A stretch of DNA of 64,000 nt from NCBI GenBank assembly GCA_023369685.1, contig SACZ01000008.1:186001-250000 (forward strand). Reading direction: 5' to 3'. Source of the DNA: Prolixibacteraceae bacterium JC049 (lineage in GTDB: Bacteria; Bacteroidota; Bacteroidia; Bacteroidales; Prolixibacteraceae). A program made the position numbers and the translations under genes. Of the stretch, positions 27,201 through 35,804 are shown in pieces. Within the stretch, counting starts at the first letter, position 1. Each line of letters opens with the position of its first letter. A model generated the notes under the pieces. That model worked only from the letters and a program-made list of their open reading frames with translations. It was not told where the DNA came from and searched no databases.

Positions 27201-27650
27201 ATGAGTTTATTTGAACAAATTAACAACGATATGAAAGCGGCCATGAAGGCCAAAGAAAAAGAACGTTTAGGTGCTATTCGTAACATCAAAAAATATTTGA
27301 TTGAAGCGAAAACAGCTAAAGGTGCTGGAGAAGAGTTGACTGATACTGAGATTGTAAAAATCATTCAGAAATTGGCAAAACAAGGAAACGATTCTGCTGC
27401 TGTTTACAAGGAGCAAGGACGCGATGATTTGTATGCCGATGAGATGGCTCAGGTTGAGGTTTTCGAAGCATATTTACCTGCAAAAATGTCTGACGAAGAA
27501 TTGACCGCTGCTGTAAAAGCAATTGTTGAGAAAGTTGGTGCTACAAGCATGAAAGACATGGGTAAAGTAATGGGAATGGCTTCTAAAGAATTGGCAGGAA
27601 AAGCCGATGGAAAAGACATTTCTGACAAGGTTAAGGCGTTGCTGAATTAA
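27201..27650 (+). CDS. yqeY: GatB/YqeY domain protein
   Basis: A 149-residue stand-alone YqeY protein: an N-terminal helical part beginning SLFEQINNDMKAAMKAKEKERL and a GatB C-terminal-like tRNA-binding domain with VFEAYLPAKMSDEEL and TSMKDMGKVMGMASKELAGKADGK. Homologues are related to the tail of the amidotransferase subunit GatB, but the cellular role is not settled. Following ftsZ by 22 bp, it closes the dcw transcription unit in Bacteroidota and is followed by a strong terminator. Confidence 0.92.
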   Translation: MSLFEQINNDMKAAMKAKEKERLGAIRNIKKYLIEAKTAKGAGEELTDTEIVKIIQKLAKQGNDSAAVYKEQGRDDLYADEMAQVEVFEAYLPAKMSDEELTAAVKAIVEKVGATSMKDMGKVMGMASKELAGKADGKDISDKVKALLN

Positions 27651-27680
27651 GCATAGTATATAGAGATTGCCTCTATACGC

Positions 27681-27707
27681 AGCCTGCTCATCGAGCAGGC
27701 TTTTTTT
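27681..27707 (+). terminator. yqeY: Terminator of the dcw/yqeY transcript
   Basis: AGCCTGCTC-ATC-GAGCAGGCT: a perfect 9-bp GC-rich stem with a 3-nt loop followed by seven T residues, 31 bp after the yqeY stop. Confidence 0.92.
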
Positions 27708-27771
27708 GTTTATAAGGGAAGTGTTTCTTAACGAATAAGGGGGCGTAACTAAATGGGAATGTTCTGGTTGA

Positions 27772-27813
27772 TTAACTTTTTGTTAACCGATTTTAACTGA
27801 TTCATAACTGATT
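27772..27813 (+). promoter_or_regulatory. Four phased TTAAC repeats, putative OmpR/PhoB-family regulator site
   Basis: TTAAC or ATAAC begins at 27772, 27783, 27793 and 27804, steps of 11, 10 and 11 bp; the last three are extended to TTAACYGATT or ATAACTGATT. Half-sites on one face of the helix are the usual target of winged-helix response regulators (PhoB, PhoP). The array lies 53-94 bp upstream of the secreted-protein gene. Confidence 0.4.
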
Positions 27814-27865
27814 ATGGCGAGTGGTTGTATTTATTTTGAAATGTGTTTCATTAAAATCACTTGTT

Positions 27866-28366
27866 ATGAGAATTCTAGTTACAATGTTTATTGTTCTGTC
27901 GGTAGTTATTTCGGCATTGGCCACAACCGATAAGAAACCGAAGAAAAAGGTGAAAACCATTAAGGTGATAACTACCGTTGATCAGAATGGAAAATCGAAA
28001 ACCGACACCATTCGAAATACCATTGTTTATGGTGGAAAAGGATGCAAAGTAATTGAGATAAAAATGGACTCGCTCGATGATTGTGATTTCGAGCATTTCA
28101 GCATAGATCTTGACGATTTAAAAGGGTTAGAGAAATTGAAAGAGCTGAAATTGGATAGCATTTTTGATAAGGATATGAAAGTGTTTTTTAAATCGATGGA
28201 TAAAGACTTCAAAGGAAAGAAGATGGAGCATTTTTTCATGCATCATGACTCAAAACCTTATTGGGTAGATGAGACACATCCGTCGATAATCTCCATTGAA
28301 AAAGAAAAAATAGCAGGAGGTAAAGAAAAGATTACCATCATTCGTAAACTCTCTGAAAAAAAATAA
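27866..28366 (+). CDS. Secreted or periplasmic protein of unknown function
   Basis: I do not recognise a family. From the ATG at 27866 the product is 166 residues: a signal peptide (1-19, MRILVTMFIVLSVVISALA), a Lys-rich stretch KKPKKKVK, a beta-rich part (TIKVITTVDQNGKSKTDTIRNTIVYGG), an acidic helical middle with many Asp/Lys/Leu residues (DSLDDCDFEHFSIDLDDLKGLEKL) and a C-terminal TIIRKL. An in-frame upstream start at 27821 would place 15 residues before the signal peptide and is unlikely. It stands alone between two terminators, with a phased TTAAC array upstream suggesting control by an OmpR-family regulator. Confidence 0.7.
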   Translation: MRILVTMFIVLSVVISALATTDKKPKKKVKTIKVITTVDQNGKSKTDTIRNTIVYGGKGCKVIEIKMDSLDDCDFEHFSIDLDDLKGLEKLKELKLDSIFDKDMKVFFKSMDKDFKGKKMEHFFMHHDSKPYWVDETHPSIISIEKEKIAGGKEKITIIRKLSEKK

Positions 28367-28389
28367 ACGATACCTGTTGTTTCATACTT

Positions 28390-28434
28390 AAAACCTCTGG
28401 AACTGTTAGCTAATACAGATTCTAGAGGTTTTTT
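28390..28434 (+). terminator. Terminator after the secreted-protein gene
   Basis: AAAACCTCTgGAAcTGT pairs with ACAgATTCtAGAGGTTTT (mismatches in lower case), ending in a run of six T residues. Confidence 0.72.
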
Positions 28435-28501
28435 ATGTTATAAAAGTTCGGAGTTTAGGGTGCTGGTTTAGAGCGGGGTAAATAAAAAAAGTTGAAAAAT
28501 A

Positions 28502-28554
28502 TTTGGAGGATTAAAAATTATATTCAATTTTTGTGTCATAGAAACATAGGACAC
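28502..28554 (+). promoter_or_regulatory. Promoter with overlapping inverted repeat, probable GntR operator
   Basis: TTTG (28502-28505), 20 nt, then AATTTTTG (28526-28533), one base off TAnnTTTG. The inverted repeat GTGTC-N12-GACAC (28533-28554) starts at the last base of that box and covers the predicted transcription start, 14 bp before the first gene. The operon encodes a GntR/YtrA-type regulator, making this its most likely operator. Confidence 0.5.
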
Positions 28555-28568
28555 TAATTCTCTATGCC

Positions 28569-29405
28569 ATGATTTCAATAAATAATCTAACATTTAACTA
28601 CCGAAAACAAAGTGAGCTGTTCTCTTCTCTCAATTTAGAGATGAAAGATGGAAGTATCACTGGTCTGCTAGGAAAAAACGGAGCAGGAAAATCGACCCTA
28701 CTAAAAATGATTGCCGGACTTTTGCATCCGCATGCTGGAGAAATTTCAGTGGATGGAATGACTCCCAAGCATCGCTATCCCGATTTTCTAGCCGACGTAT
28801 TTCTAGTACCCGAAGAGTTTGCTTTCCCATCCATAAGTATTCAAACGTATGTGAAAGCATCTGCTGTACTTTATCCCAATTTCGATATGGAGAAATTGGA
28901 GCGAGTATTGAACGAATTTGAGCTGGATGTGAAAAAGAATCTGAATAAGATGTCGCACGGACAGCGTAAGAAATTCTTGATAGCCTTTGCTTTGGCTACC
29001 AATTGTAAACTGCTTTTATTGGACGAACCAACCAATGGACTGGATATTCCATCGAAGAGCCTGTTCCGAAAAGTATTGGTGAGCTCAATCAACGACGATC
29101 AGTTGGTGTTAATTTCTACTCACCAGGTGAAAGACATTGAAAATATCATTGACCAGCTGGTAATTGTAGACGATGGAAAACTAATTCTACAAAGCGATAC
29201 CTGGAAAATTACCGAGCGTTATCAGTTCAGAACATTGCCGGCAGTTACGGACGATATGGAAGCTATTTATTCTGAAAAATGCCTGGGTGGTTACCGTGCT
29301 ATTTTGCCTACTGAAAATGGCGAAGAGACTGATATCGATATTGAATTGCTGTTTAATGCAATTGTAAATAATGCACCTTTAAAACTGACCGATCATGTTG
29401 AGTAG
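28569..29405 (+). CDS. ABC transporter ATP-binding protein (GntR-linked operon)
   Basis: A 278-residue ABC ATPase. Walker A is GLLGKNGAGKSTLLK, the signature is a variant MSHGQRKKF in place of LSGGQ, Walker B is LLLLDEPTNGLD and the switch is STHQ. The C-terminal 80 residues are a regulatory extension. First gene of a four-gene operon with a membrane protein, a GntR regulator and a small exported protein, an arrangement like the Bacillus ytr operon. Substrate unknown; envelope stress or antibiotic response is a guess from analogy. Confidence 0.88.
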   Translation: MISINNLTFNYRKQSELFSSLNLEMKDGSITGLLGKNGAGKSTLLKMIAGLLHPHAGEISVDGMTPKHRYPDFLADVFLVPEEFAFPSISIQTYVKASAVLYPNFDMEKLERVLNEFELDVKKNLNKMSHGQRKKFLIAFALATNCKLLLLDEPTNGLDIPSKSLFRKVLVSSINDDQLVLISTHQVKDIENIIDQLVIVDDGKLILQSDTWKITERYQFRTLPAVTDDMEAIYSEKCLGGYRAILPTENGEETDIDIELLFNAIVNNAPLKLTDHVE

Positions 29406-30195
29406 ATATTTTAACCCTAAACGTTTTGCCCGCTTGTATCGTCACGACATGTTGATGAATTACAAGATGTATGGAATGTTTTTACTGGCTATTTCCATTA
29501 TTATTTTCGGCGCATTGTTTTTTATAATGCTAGATCGATATCATAATTTTGGCTTAAACCGGTACATGCCATTCCTGATAATGACAATTATCTTCGGAGG
29601 AATTTTGTCTATAACCACGGCATTTCCGATGACTAAAAATAAGGTGTCGTTGACCTCATTTTTAATGCAACCTGCATCTATTTTCGAGAAGTTTATGGTG
29701 CAATTTCTAAACCGAATAGTGTTTTTCTTTCCATTGCTATTAATCATTTTCTGGATAGATGCGCATTTGGCACAAGGAATTGTAAGTATGTTCGAATTCC
29801 CTAGAGATGTGAATATTGCAGATTTCTCGTATGGTGAAGTCTGGAATACGAGAGATTTTGTTAAAGCACGAGAAGAGGCGCTATGGTTACTGATTGGAAT
29901 GTTTTGGACTATTGTCTCATTTGCATTTATGGGGTCAACCATTTTTAATCGATATAAACTATTTAAAGTCTTAATATTCTTTGGCTTAGTAGTTTTTGTA
30001 GGTGTTTGTTACAGTGTAGTGTTGTCGCATATTTTCTTACCAGGAAGAACGACAGGTTTTGAGGTAGAGATGATTAGTTATAAGATATATGGCGAGACCT
30101 ATAATGTGGAACTCTTTGCTTATCTATTTGCAAGCTTATCTAGCTTGTTTTTGTTGCCGCTGGCTTTTTATAAACTGAAAGAAAAAGAGGTGTAA
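29395..30195 (+). CDS. ABC transporter membrane subunit (ytr-like operon)
   Basis: A 266-residue protein with about six transmembrane helices (around 24-45, 57-75, 98-118, 160-180, 195-215 and 240-258), overlapping the ATPase gene by 11 nt. No catalytic motif is visible; the fold and linkage indicate the permease half of the ABC system. Sequence resembles other Bacteroidota ABC-2-like membrane proteins only weakly. Its TAA stop overlaps the ATG of the GntR gene (TAATG). Confidence 0.72.
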   Translation: MLSRYFNPKRFARLYRHDMLMNYKMYGMFLLAISIIIFGALFFIMLDRYHNFGLNRYMPFLIMTIIFGGILSITTAFPMTKNKVSLTSFLMQPASIFEKFMVQFLNRIVFFFPLLLIIFWIDAHLAQGIVSMFEFPRDVNIADFSYGEVWNTRDFVKAREEALWLLIGMFWTIVSFAFMGSTIFNRYKLFKVLIFFGLVVFVGVCYSVVLSHIFLPGRTTGFEVEMISYKIYGETYNVELFAYLFASLSSLFLLPLAFYKLKEKEV

Positions 30196-30572
30196 TGGAA
30201 TTTAAATCAACCAAAGGCATATTTCTACAGATTGCCGATTCGCTGTGCAATCAGATTTTAGAGGGGAAGTTAAAGGCGGGCGATCGAGTGCCTTCGGTAC
30301 GCGATTTGGCAGCCGAAATGGAAGTGAATCGAAATACTGTAATGCGAACTTACAGCCACTTGCAAGAGTGCGAAATTTTTGAAAACAAACGAGGTATTGG
30401 ATTTTTTATATCGAATAAAGCCATGGATGTAATTAAAACACAAGAAAAGGAGTCTTTTTTCGCTGAAGTGCTTCCCGAATTAATTGATAAAATAAAACTA
30501 TTGAATTTAACCAGCGAAGACCTGAAAGAATTGATAACCACAATAAAAGCCAACGATCATGAAAACAAGTAA
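30195..30572 (+). CDS. GntR-family regulator, YtrA subfamily
   Basis: A 125-residue regulator with an N-terminal GntR winged helix: FLQIADSLCNQILEGKLKAGDRVPSVRDLAAEMEVNRNTVMRTY (described here in pieces: GDRVPSVRDLA is the turn, VNRNTVMRTY the recognition helix). Only about 45 residues follow the DNA-binding domain, which is the size of YtrA-type regulators that control neighbouring ABC transporters. It overlaps genes on both sides, and an inverted repeat over the operon promoter (28533-28554) is its likely operator. Confidence 0.88.
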   Translation: MEFKSTKGIFLQIADSLCNQILEGKLKAGDRVPSVRDLAAEMEVNRNTVMRTYSHLQECEIFENKRGIGFFISNKAMDVIKTQEKESFFAEVLPELIDKIKLLNLTSEDLKELITTIKANDHENK

Positions 30573-31230
30573 GTATTTCGTTATTGGATATGCGGCTTTC
30601 ATATTGTTAGGACTGTTTGTCTTGTACGCGTTGGCTGGTACTCAAGGTAAAGAATGCCGAGCTAAAGAACACCATATGTATCGTGCAGAGAAAGACCTTC
30701 AACCATTTTCTGTAGTAGTGGCAGAAGAAGGGGTAAACTTCAGATTGAAGACAGCTAATCAGTTTAAAGCCGTACTTTTTAGTAGAAAAGATACAGCGTT
30801 AAAAGTACCTGATTATAAAATAAAGAACGATACATTGTTCTTAACCAAAGCGACAATTACAAAAGGTATTCAACCGCTATTCATAGGAAAACAATTTAAA
30901 GCTGTTATTGGTAAGCAGAATAACCGAATCAATTTTGAACACATAAAGTCGGATGATAAGTTATTGTTGCAGCTGAACAAAGGTAAAGTTTGGGGACAAG
31001 TAACAGCACCAGAGGTTACCGTTGAAGCCCAATACAGTGAAGTGAATTTGAATCATAGTAAAATAGATCAATTAAAGTGTAACTTATTAAAGACAAAAAG
31101 TTATTATCACGGAAACAACATCAATACTATAGAAGCTACATTAAGAGAACATTCAAAAATTTATGGACGAGCGCAAACGAAAATAATTTTGGATGTAGAT
31201 AAATCAAGTAGCTATAATATCCACAAGTAA
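30559..31230 (+). CDS. Membrane-anchored protein of unknown function in the GntR/ABC operon
   Basis: A 223-residue protein with one N-terminal membrane helix (about 7-27) and an exported beta-rich remainder. The repeated short strands with Ser, Asn and Lys turns (VKVWGQVTAPEVTVEAQYSE-like region and TIEATLREHSKIYGRAQTK) suggest the beta-helix style seen in DUF2807/GIN-domain proteins, but I cannot confirm the family. It overlaps the regulator gene by 14 nt, so it belongs to the operon, and is followed by a strong terminator. Confidence 0.65.
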   Translation: MKTSKYFVIGYAAFILLGLFVLYALAGTQGKECRAKEHHMYRAEKDLQPFSVVVAEEGVNFRLKTANQFKAVLFSRKDTALKVPDYKIKNDTLFLTKATITKGIQPLFIGKQFKAVIGKQNNRINFEHIKSDDKLLLQLNKGKVWGQVTAPEVTVEAQYSEVNLNHSKIDQLKCNLLKTKSYYHGNNINTIEATLREHSKIYGRAQTKIILDVDKSSSYNIHK

Positions 31231-31240
31231 TGTTTCTCGC

Positions 31241-31286
31241 CATGAGGTTGTTCCTTACAATAGCTTAGGAACAATCTCATGTTTTT
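31241..31286 (+). terminator. Terminator of the GntR/ABC operon
   Basis: CATGAGGTTGTTCCT (31241-31255) and AGGAACAATCTCATG (31267-31281) form a 15-bp stem with a single G-T pair and an 11-nt loop, followed by five T residues. Confidence 0.9.
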
Positions 31287-31545
31287 ATTCTGTAAAACTA
31301 TTCTAAACAACATCTATTTCTGGAATAAATTAGAGGTGTGGTGTAATCATTGCTGCAATACATTGTCTAATTGTTTCGATTGCAATTAAACCTATGTAAA
31401 GTTTTTGCATCTAAAGCATAAGCCAAAAAAAAATTAATGAACTGATGAGACGAACATGAATTTTTTTCATCTAAGGTTTACACCGAAAGATGATTAAAGT
31501 TGATGAGAGTTCCTGAATATTCAGGAATCAGAAAAAATTATACAG
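31287..31545 (+). promoter_or_regulatory. Leader region of the ABC/RND operon with an 18-bp palindrome
   Basis: This gene-free interval (with 31231-31286, 315 bp) must hold the promoter of the long export operon, but no clean TTTG/TAnnTTTG pair is visible. TTCCTGAATATTCAGGAA (31510-31527) is a perfect 18-bp palindrome ending 18 nt before the first start codon; it could be an operator or an mRNA hairpin. An imperfect direct repeat TTTTTNCATCTAARG occurs at about 31403 and 31463. Confidence 0.45.
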
Positions 31546-32439
31546 ATGAAAATTACCATCGAAGGACTTACTAAAGTCTATAAAAATGGGAATCGGGCAT
31601 TAAAAGGGGTAGACCTGGAAATTGGAAGTGGTATGTTTGGTTTGTTAGGACCAAATGGTGCTGGAAAGTCCAGTTTGATGCGAATTCTGGTTACCCTAAT
31701 GAAACCATCGGGAGGTAAAGTAACCATTGATGGTTTAGATCTGGTGAAAGATCGTAAGGAGATTCGCTCCCAATTGGGATACCTACCACAAGATTTTCGT
31801 TTCTTTTCTAATCTGAAAACGTATGAGTTCCTGGATTATGCAGCTCGCCTGGCAGGAATGAAAAAGAGTAAGCTGCGTAAGAATGCAGTAGACGAGATGT
31901 TAGAGAATGTTGGTTTGTTCGAAGCACGCGATCGTAAAGCCAACAAACTTTCGGGAGGTATGAAGCGTCGCTTGGGAATTGCTCAGGCCCTGATTAATAA
32001 TCCCAAAGTAATTATTGTCGATGAGCCTACCACAGGACTGGATCCGGAAGAACGTATTCGTTTCAGGAATTTGCTTTCCAGCTTTAGTGCCAAAGGGGTG
32101 AGTATTATTCTCTCTACTCACATTGTTGGCGATATCTCCAGTACATGTAAGAACATGGCATTGCTCAACAGAGGCGAGTTGGTATTTGCTGGCTCTCCGG
32201 AATCACTGGTTAAAGAGTGTGAAGGCAGTGTGTGGACCATACAGGCCAATCAGAAAGAATACCTTGAAATTAATGAGAAGTTCCCTGTTATTTCCACTAT
32301 TCCTGCTGCTGCCGGATGGGAAATACAAGTAGTAGCTGATAATATTAATGGTTACAATGGTCAGCTAATTACGCCTAACTTAGAGCATGCCTACGTGCAT
32401 TTTATGGAGAACAAATTGCAACAATGGACTAACGCTTAA
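31546..32439 (+). CDS. ABC transporter ATP-binding protein (ABC/RND export operon)
   Basis: A 297-residue ABC ATPase, first gene of the seven-gene operon. A-loop TKVY, Walker A GLLGPNGAGKSSLM, Q-loop GYLPQDF, signature SGGMKRRLG, Walker B VIIVDEPTTGLDP and switch STHIVGD are all intact, followed by a roughly 80-residue C-terminal domain. It is clearly paralogous to the ATPase at the end of the 1572-residue fusion protein (shared ERIRFRNLL and ITPNLEHAY-type segments). It most likely energises the permease encoded 12 bp downstream. Confidence 0.92.
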   Translation: MKITIEGLTKVYKNGNRALKGVDLEIGSGMFGLLGPNGAGKSSLMRILVTLMKPSGGKVTIDGLDLVKDRKEIRSQLGYLPQDFRFFSNLKTYEFLDYAARLAGMKKSKLRKNAVDEMLENVGLFEARDRKANKLSGGMKRRLGIAQALINNPKVIIVDEPTTGLDPEERIRFRNLLSSFSAKGVSIILSTHIVGDISSTCKNMALLNRGELVFAGSPESLVKECEGSVWTIQANQKEYLEINEKFPVISTIPAAAGWEIQVVADNINGYNGQLITPNLEHAYVHFMENKLQQWTNA

Positions 32440-32451
32440 ACCGCTCATTAC

Positions 32452-35400
32452 ATGTTATCTATTCATAATATTCGATCAATTGCCAAGTACGAAAGTAAGA
32501 CACTTACTCGTAGTTGGTTTTTTCGCATTTTCGCATTGTTGTCGATTATATTCCTACTGATGTTTAACATTGGAACATTAAGTAGTGTAGGCGATGAACA
32601 ATGGATTTTGCGAGCAATGCCATCATCTATTCCTTACGGAAACCTATTGTTGCTAAATGTTGCTCAGGCTATTATTTCTGTATTCCTGGCAGCCGATTTT
32701 TTAAAGCGCGACAAAAAATTAGATACCACAGAGACAATCTATATGCGCTCCATGTCGAATGCCGAGTATGTACTTGGAAAAACATGGGGGAACCTGAAAG
32801 TATTTATCGGACTAAATCTGGTAATTCTTTTGATGGTGTTAATATTTAACCTTACTGCCGATACGCATGTGGTATGGTCGGCATATGCCATTTATTTCGG
32901 ATTGATCTCATTGCCTACACTCATCTTTATCATGGGACTTTCGTTCTTGTTGATGAGTTTATTAAAGAACCAGGCACTGACATTTGTTTTGCTTTTGGGC
33001 TACATTGCTGGTACTATCTTTTTTCTTCAGAATAAGTTTTATTTCTTATTCGATTACATGACTTTTAATATTCCATTGTTCCGATCAGATATTGTTGGAT
33101 TCGGAAACATGGAAACCATACTTATTCACCGTGGTATTTACCTGTTTTTAGGATTAAGTTTTATCTGTTTTACCATTTACTTATTGCAGCGATTACCACA
33201 GTCTCGTATTTTCAATCAGTTTTCACTGATTTTTGGAATATTATTCTTGGGAATAGGCGGATCGATGGGGTATAAATATGTATCTAACATATTGGCCAAC
33301 GAAGAGCAAAAGGCCAACATGATTGAGCTGAATAACGAGTATGGAGAAGCTGCCCGATTGACTGTTGATAGCCATTACATCGATTTAAAACAGCGCCCGG
33401 ATGGTTACGAAGCAACGTCAACCATTAAAGGAGTGCCAATAAAAGCGGGTAAGCAGTTGGTATTTAGCTTAAATCCGAAACTGAATGTAAGTGCAGTAAA
33501 ACAGCAGGGGGCAGATGTGAAGTTCGAAAGAAAAAGTCATCTGTTACTAGTAGATACTAAAAGTAATTTTGCAGTAGGGGACACAATCAATCTGGAAATT
33601 AAGTATGCCGGAGGAATCGATGAGGATATTTGTTATGCTGATATCGATTTAGAGAAACGTCTGGAGAAAACAGGGGAGTTTGTGTTTAATATCGATAAAC
33701 GATTCGCTTTTGCTACTCCTGAATACTTACTTGTAACGCCTGAAGTATATTGGTACCCAATTGCTGGAGTAACTTACAGTACCAAACATGCCACTTGGTA
33801 TCACAAAGATTTTATCGACTTTAAGTTAACTGTCGAACCTCTTCCTGGTTTAATGGCTGTTTCTTCGGGTAAGATCGATTCGTTGGATAAGAAAATTCAG
33901 TTTACTCCAGAGCATCGATTGCCTCAGTTGGCATTGTCTATTGGAAACTACGATAGAAAAGCCGTTGAAATTGATAGCATGACTTTCTCAGTATGGCATT
34001 TTAAAGGACACGATTACTTTGTGAATGCTTTGCCTGAGATTAAAGATACAATTCCAAGTATTATTCGTGATCGATTCAATGATTTCAAACGTAATATCAA
34101 CTTGGAATATCCTTATTCTGAATTCTCATTGGTTGAGGTACCTATCCAGTTTAAATCGTATGAACGAATCTGGACATCCATGCAGGAAACAACTCAGCCA
34201 GGAATGGTTTTCTTTCCGGAAATGGGAGCTTCAAACAGATATGCAGATTTAAAGAAACGTTGGAAAAGAGACAAGAAAAGAAGTCGTCGTTGGCGCAATG
34301 AAAATCTGACAGATGCAGAATATCAGGTTCGTACGTTAAACAACTTCTTGGGTACATTTACCCGAAAAGAAGGACGTAACCAGTGGAAGCGCAAAAAAGG
34401 AGGCGATTTTAGCGTTACAGAAACCGCCAACCCATTCTATCAGTTCCCTCAATTCTATGATTATTGCTATAACCTGAACTCTGATGAGTGGCCAATTACC
34501 AATAGAATTCTGGAAGCTTATATGAAAAGCAGTAATAACACCGGAGGAAGAGGTAGTGATTGGAGACGAGATATGAATGGAGCCAGTGAAGATGAAAAAG
34601 CCAATATGTTGCTTTTGAATAATTCATTTGCCGAACTGCTAACCGATAAAGATCAAAAACAATACATCGATAATGTAATTAACCTGAAAGGTGATGTTTT
34701 ATTTTCGTTGATAAAAGCACAAGCAGGAGAAGAAGCATTCGATGAATTCCTGAAGTCATTACTGGATGAGTTTAAATTCAATAACCTGACCATTAAAATA
34801 TTCAACGAACGACTAGAACAGAAATTCAATATTTCTCTTACTAGCTATATGAATAAGTGGTTTAGTGAAAAAGCATTGCCACGTTTTATCACATCTGTGC
34901 CAGAAGCGGTAAAGGTGAAAGATGGCGATGAAGTTAGAACCAGAGTTAACCTACGCATTACTAACGATTCTCCTACCAATGGAGTGGTGAAGTTGAGCTT
35001 CCGATTTGGAGGTGGTCGTAATCGTGGTGGTGGAAGCATTGAAACGGTTGATAAGCTGGTTGTGTTGGCCGGAAATCAAACTAAAGAGTTGTATTACATG
35101 TTGGATAATGCTCCTCGCGGAGTACAGGTAAACACAATGGTTTCTGGTAACTTGCCTGCAGTTGTAAACCACCGTTTTGGTAAGATTGAGAAGAATAAAA
35201 AAGCCATTCGAATTGAATCGGAAACAGTGATCGATGAGAAGGTTGATTTGGCAGCTACCAATGAGATAATCGTAGATAACGAAGACAAAGAATTCTCAAC
35301 CGATGGTTTTGCGGAGGAGAGCTTGCTTAGAAAGTGGATTGTATCCAATTCCAATAACGACGATCAGTTTAAGTACAAAGGGTATGTACCATGGAGAGCT

Positions 35401-35784
35401 CCTGTAAATTGGACATTAACAACTAATTCAGGCTTCTTCGGAAAATTTGTTCGTTCAGCTCATTTTATAAAAGCAGGAACTGGCGACAAAAAAGCAATTT
35501 GGAAGATGCCGGTGAAAGAGGCAGGCTACTACGATTTGTATTACCATGTTCATAAAGACCAGACTTTCCGTTGGAATAGAAATCAAAAAGGTGAATACCA
35601 CTTTACCATATTTACCGATGACGGCAAAGAGGAACAGGCCTTAGAAATACACAATTGTGAAGATGGATGGAGCCACCTTGGTGCTTTCTACTTCTCTCCT
35701 GAAAATGCGAAAATTGTGTTAGATAATAATACCGAATTACGTACGGTAATTGCCGATGCAGTAAAACTGGTTAAACAAGATTAA
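32452..35784 (+). CDS. ABC permease fused to an M1-peptidase-like region and a golvesin-like domain
   Basis: A 1110-residue protein. Residues 20-275 contain about seven membrane segments of an ABC-2 type permease. Residues about 300-820 resemble the extracytoplasmic M1-aminopeptidase-like part found in Bacteroidota permease/M1 proteins (YPYSEFSLVEVP, then MVFFPEMG), but there is no HExxH zinc motif, so peptidase activity is unlikely. Residues about 985-1107 look like a golvesin C-terminal-type beta-sandwich (SAHFIKAGTGDKKAIWKMPV, AGYYDLYYHV, ADAVKLVK). It presumably pairs with the ATPase just upstream and reaches into the periplasm. Confidence 0.8.
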   Translation: MLSIHNIRSIAKYESKTLTRSWFFRIFALLSIIFLLMFNIGTLSSVGDEQWILRAMPSSIPYGNLLLLNVAQAIISVFLAADFLKRDKKLDTTETIYMRSMSNAEYVLGKTWGNLKVFIGLNLVILLMVLIFNLTADTHVVWSAYAIYFGLISLPTLIFIMGLSFLLMSLLKNQALTFVLLLGYIAGTIFFLQNKFYFLFDYMTFNIPLFRSDIVGFGNMETILIHRGIYLFLGLSFICFTIYLLQRLPQSRIFNQFSLIFGILFLGIGGSMGYKYVSNILANEEQKANMIELNNEYGEAARLTVDSHYIDLKQRPDGYEATSTIKGVPIKAGKQLVFSLNPKLNVSAVKQQGADVKFERKSHLLLVDTKSNFAVGDTINLEIKYAGGIDEDICYADIDLEKRLEKTGEFVFNIDKRFAFATPEYLLVTPEVYWYPIAGVTYSTKHATWYHKDFIDFKLTVEPLPGLMAVSSGKIDSLDKKIQFTPEHRLPQLALSIGNYDRKAVEIDSMTFSVWHFKGHDYFVNALPEIKDTIPSIIRDRFNDFKRNINLEYPYSEFSLVEVPIQFKSYERIWTSMQETTQPGMVFFPEMGASNRYADLKKRWKRDKKRSRRWRNENLTDAEYQVRTLNNFLGTFTRKEGRNQWKRKKGGDFSVTETANPFYQFPQFYDYCYNLNSDEWPITNRILEAYMKSSNNTGGRGSDWRRDMNGASEDEKANMLLLNNSFAELLTDKDQKQYIDNVINLKGDVLFSLIKAQAGEEAFDEFLKSLLDEFKFNNLTIKIFNERLEQKFNISLTSYMNKWFSEKALPRFITSVPEAVKVKDGDEVRTRVNLRITNDSPTNGVVKLSFRFGGGRNRGGGSIETVDKLVVLAGNQTKELYYMLDNAPRGVQVNTMVSGNLPAVVNHRFGKIEKNKKAIRIESETVIDEKVDLAATNEIIVDNEDKEFSTDGFAEESLLRKWIVSNSNNDDQFKYKGYVPWRAPVNWTLTTNSGFFGKFVRSAHFIKAGTGDKKAIWKMPVKEAGYYDLYYHVHKDQTFRWNRNQKGEYHFTIFTDDGKEEQALEIHNCEDGWSHLGAFYFSPENAKIVLDNNTELRTVIADAVKLVKQD

Positions 35785-35804
35785 ACCCAAAAAAACTATA
35801 ACAG

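Noticed and set aside
31403-31477. Imperfect TTTTTNCATCTAARG repeat spaced 60 bp
   Set aside because: Only about 16 of 23 bases match in an A/T-rich stretch, and the spacing equals the line width of the display, which favours noticing it by eye.
33352-34912. Active M1 metallopeptidase in the ABC permease fusion
   Set aside because: No HExxH motif is present, so only a fold-level resemblance is claimed.
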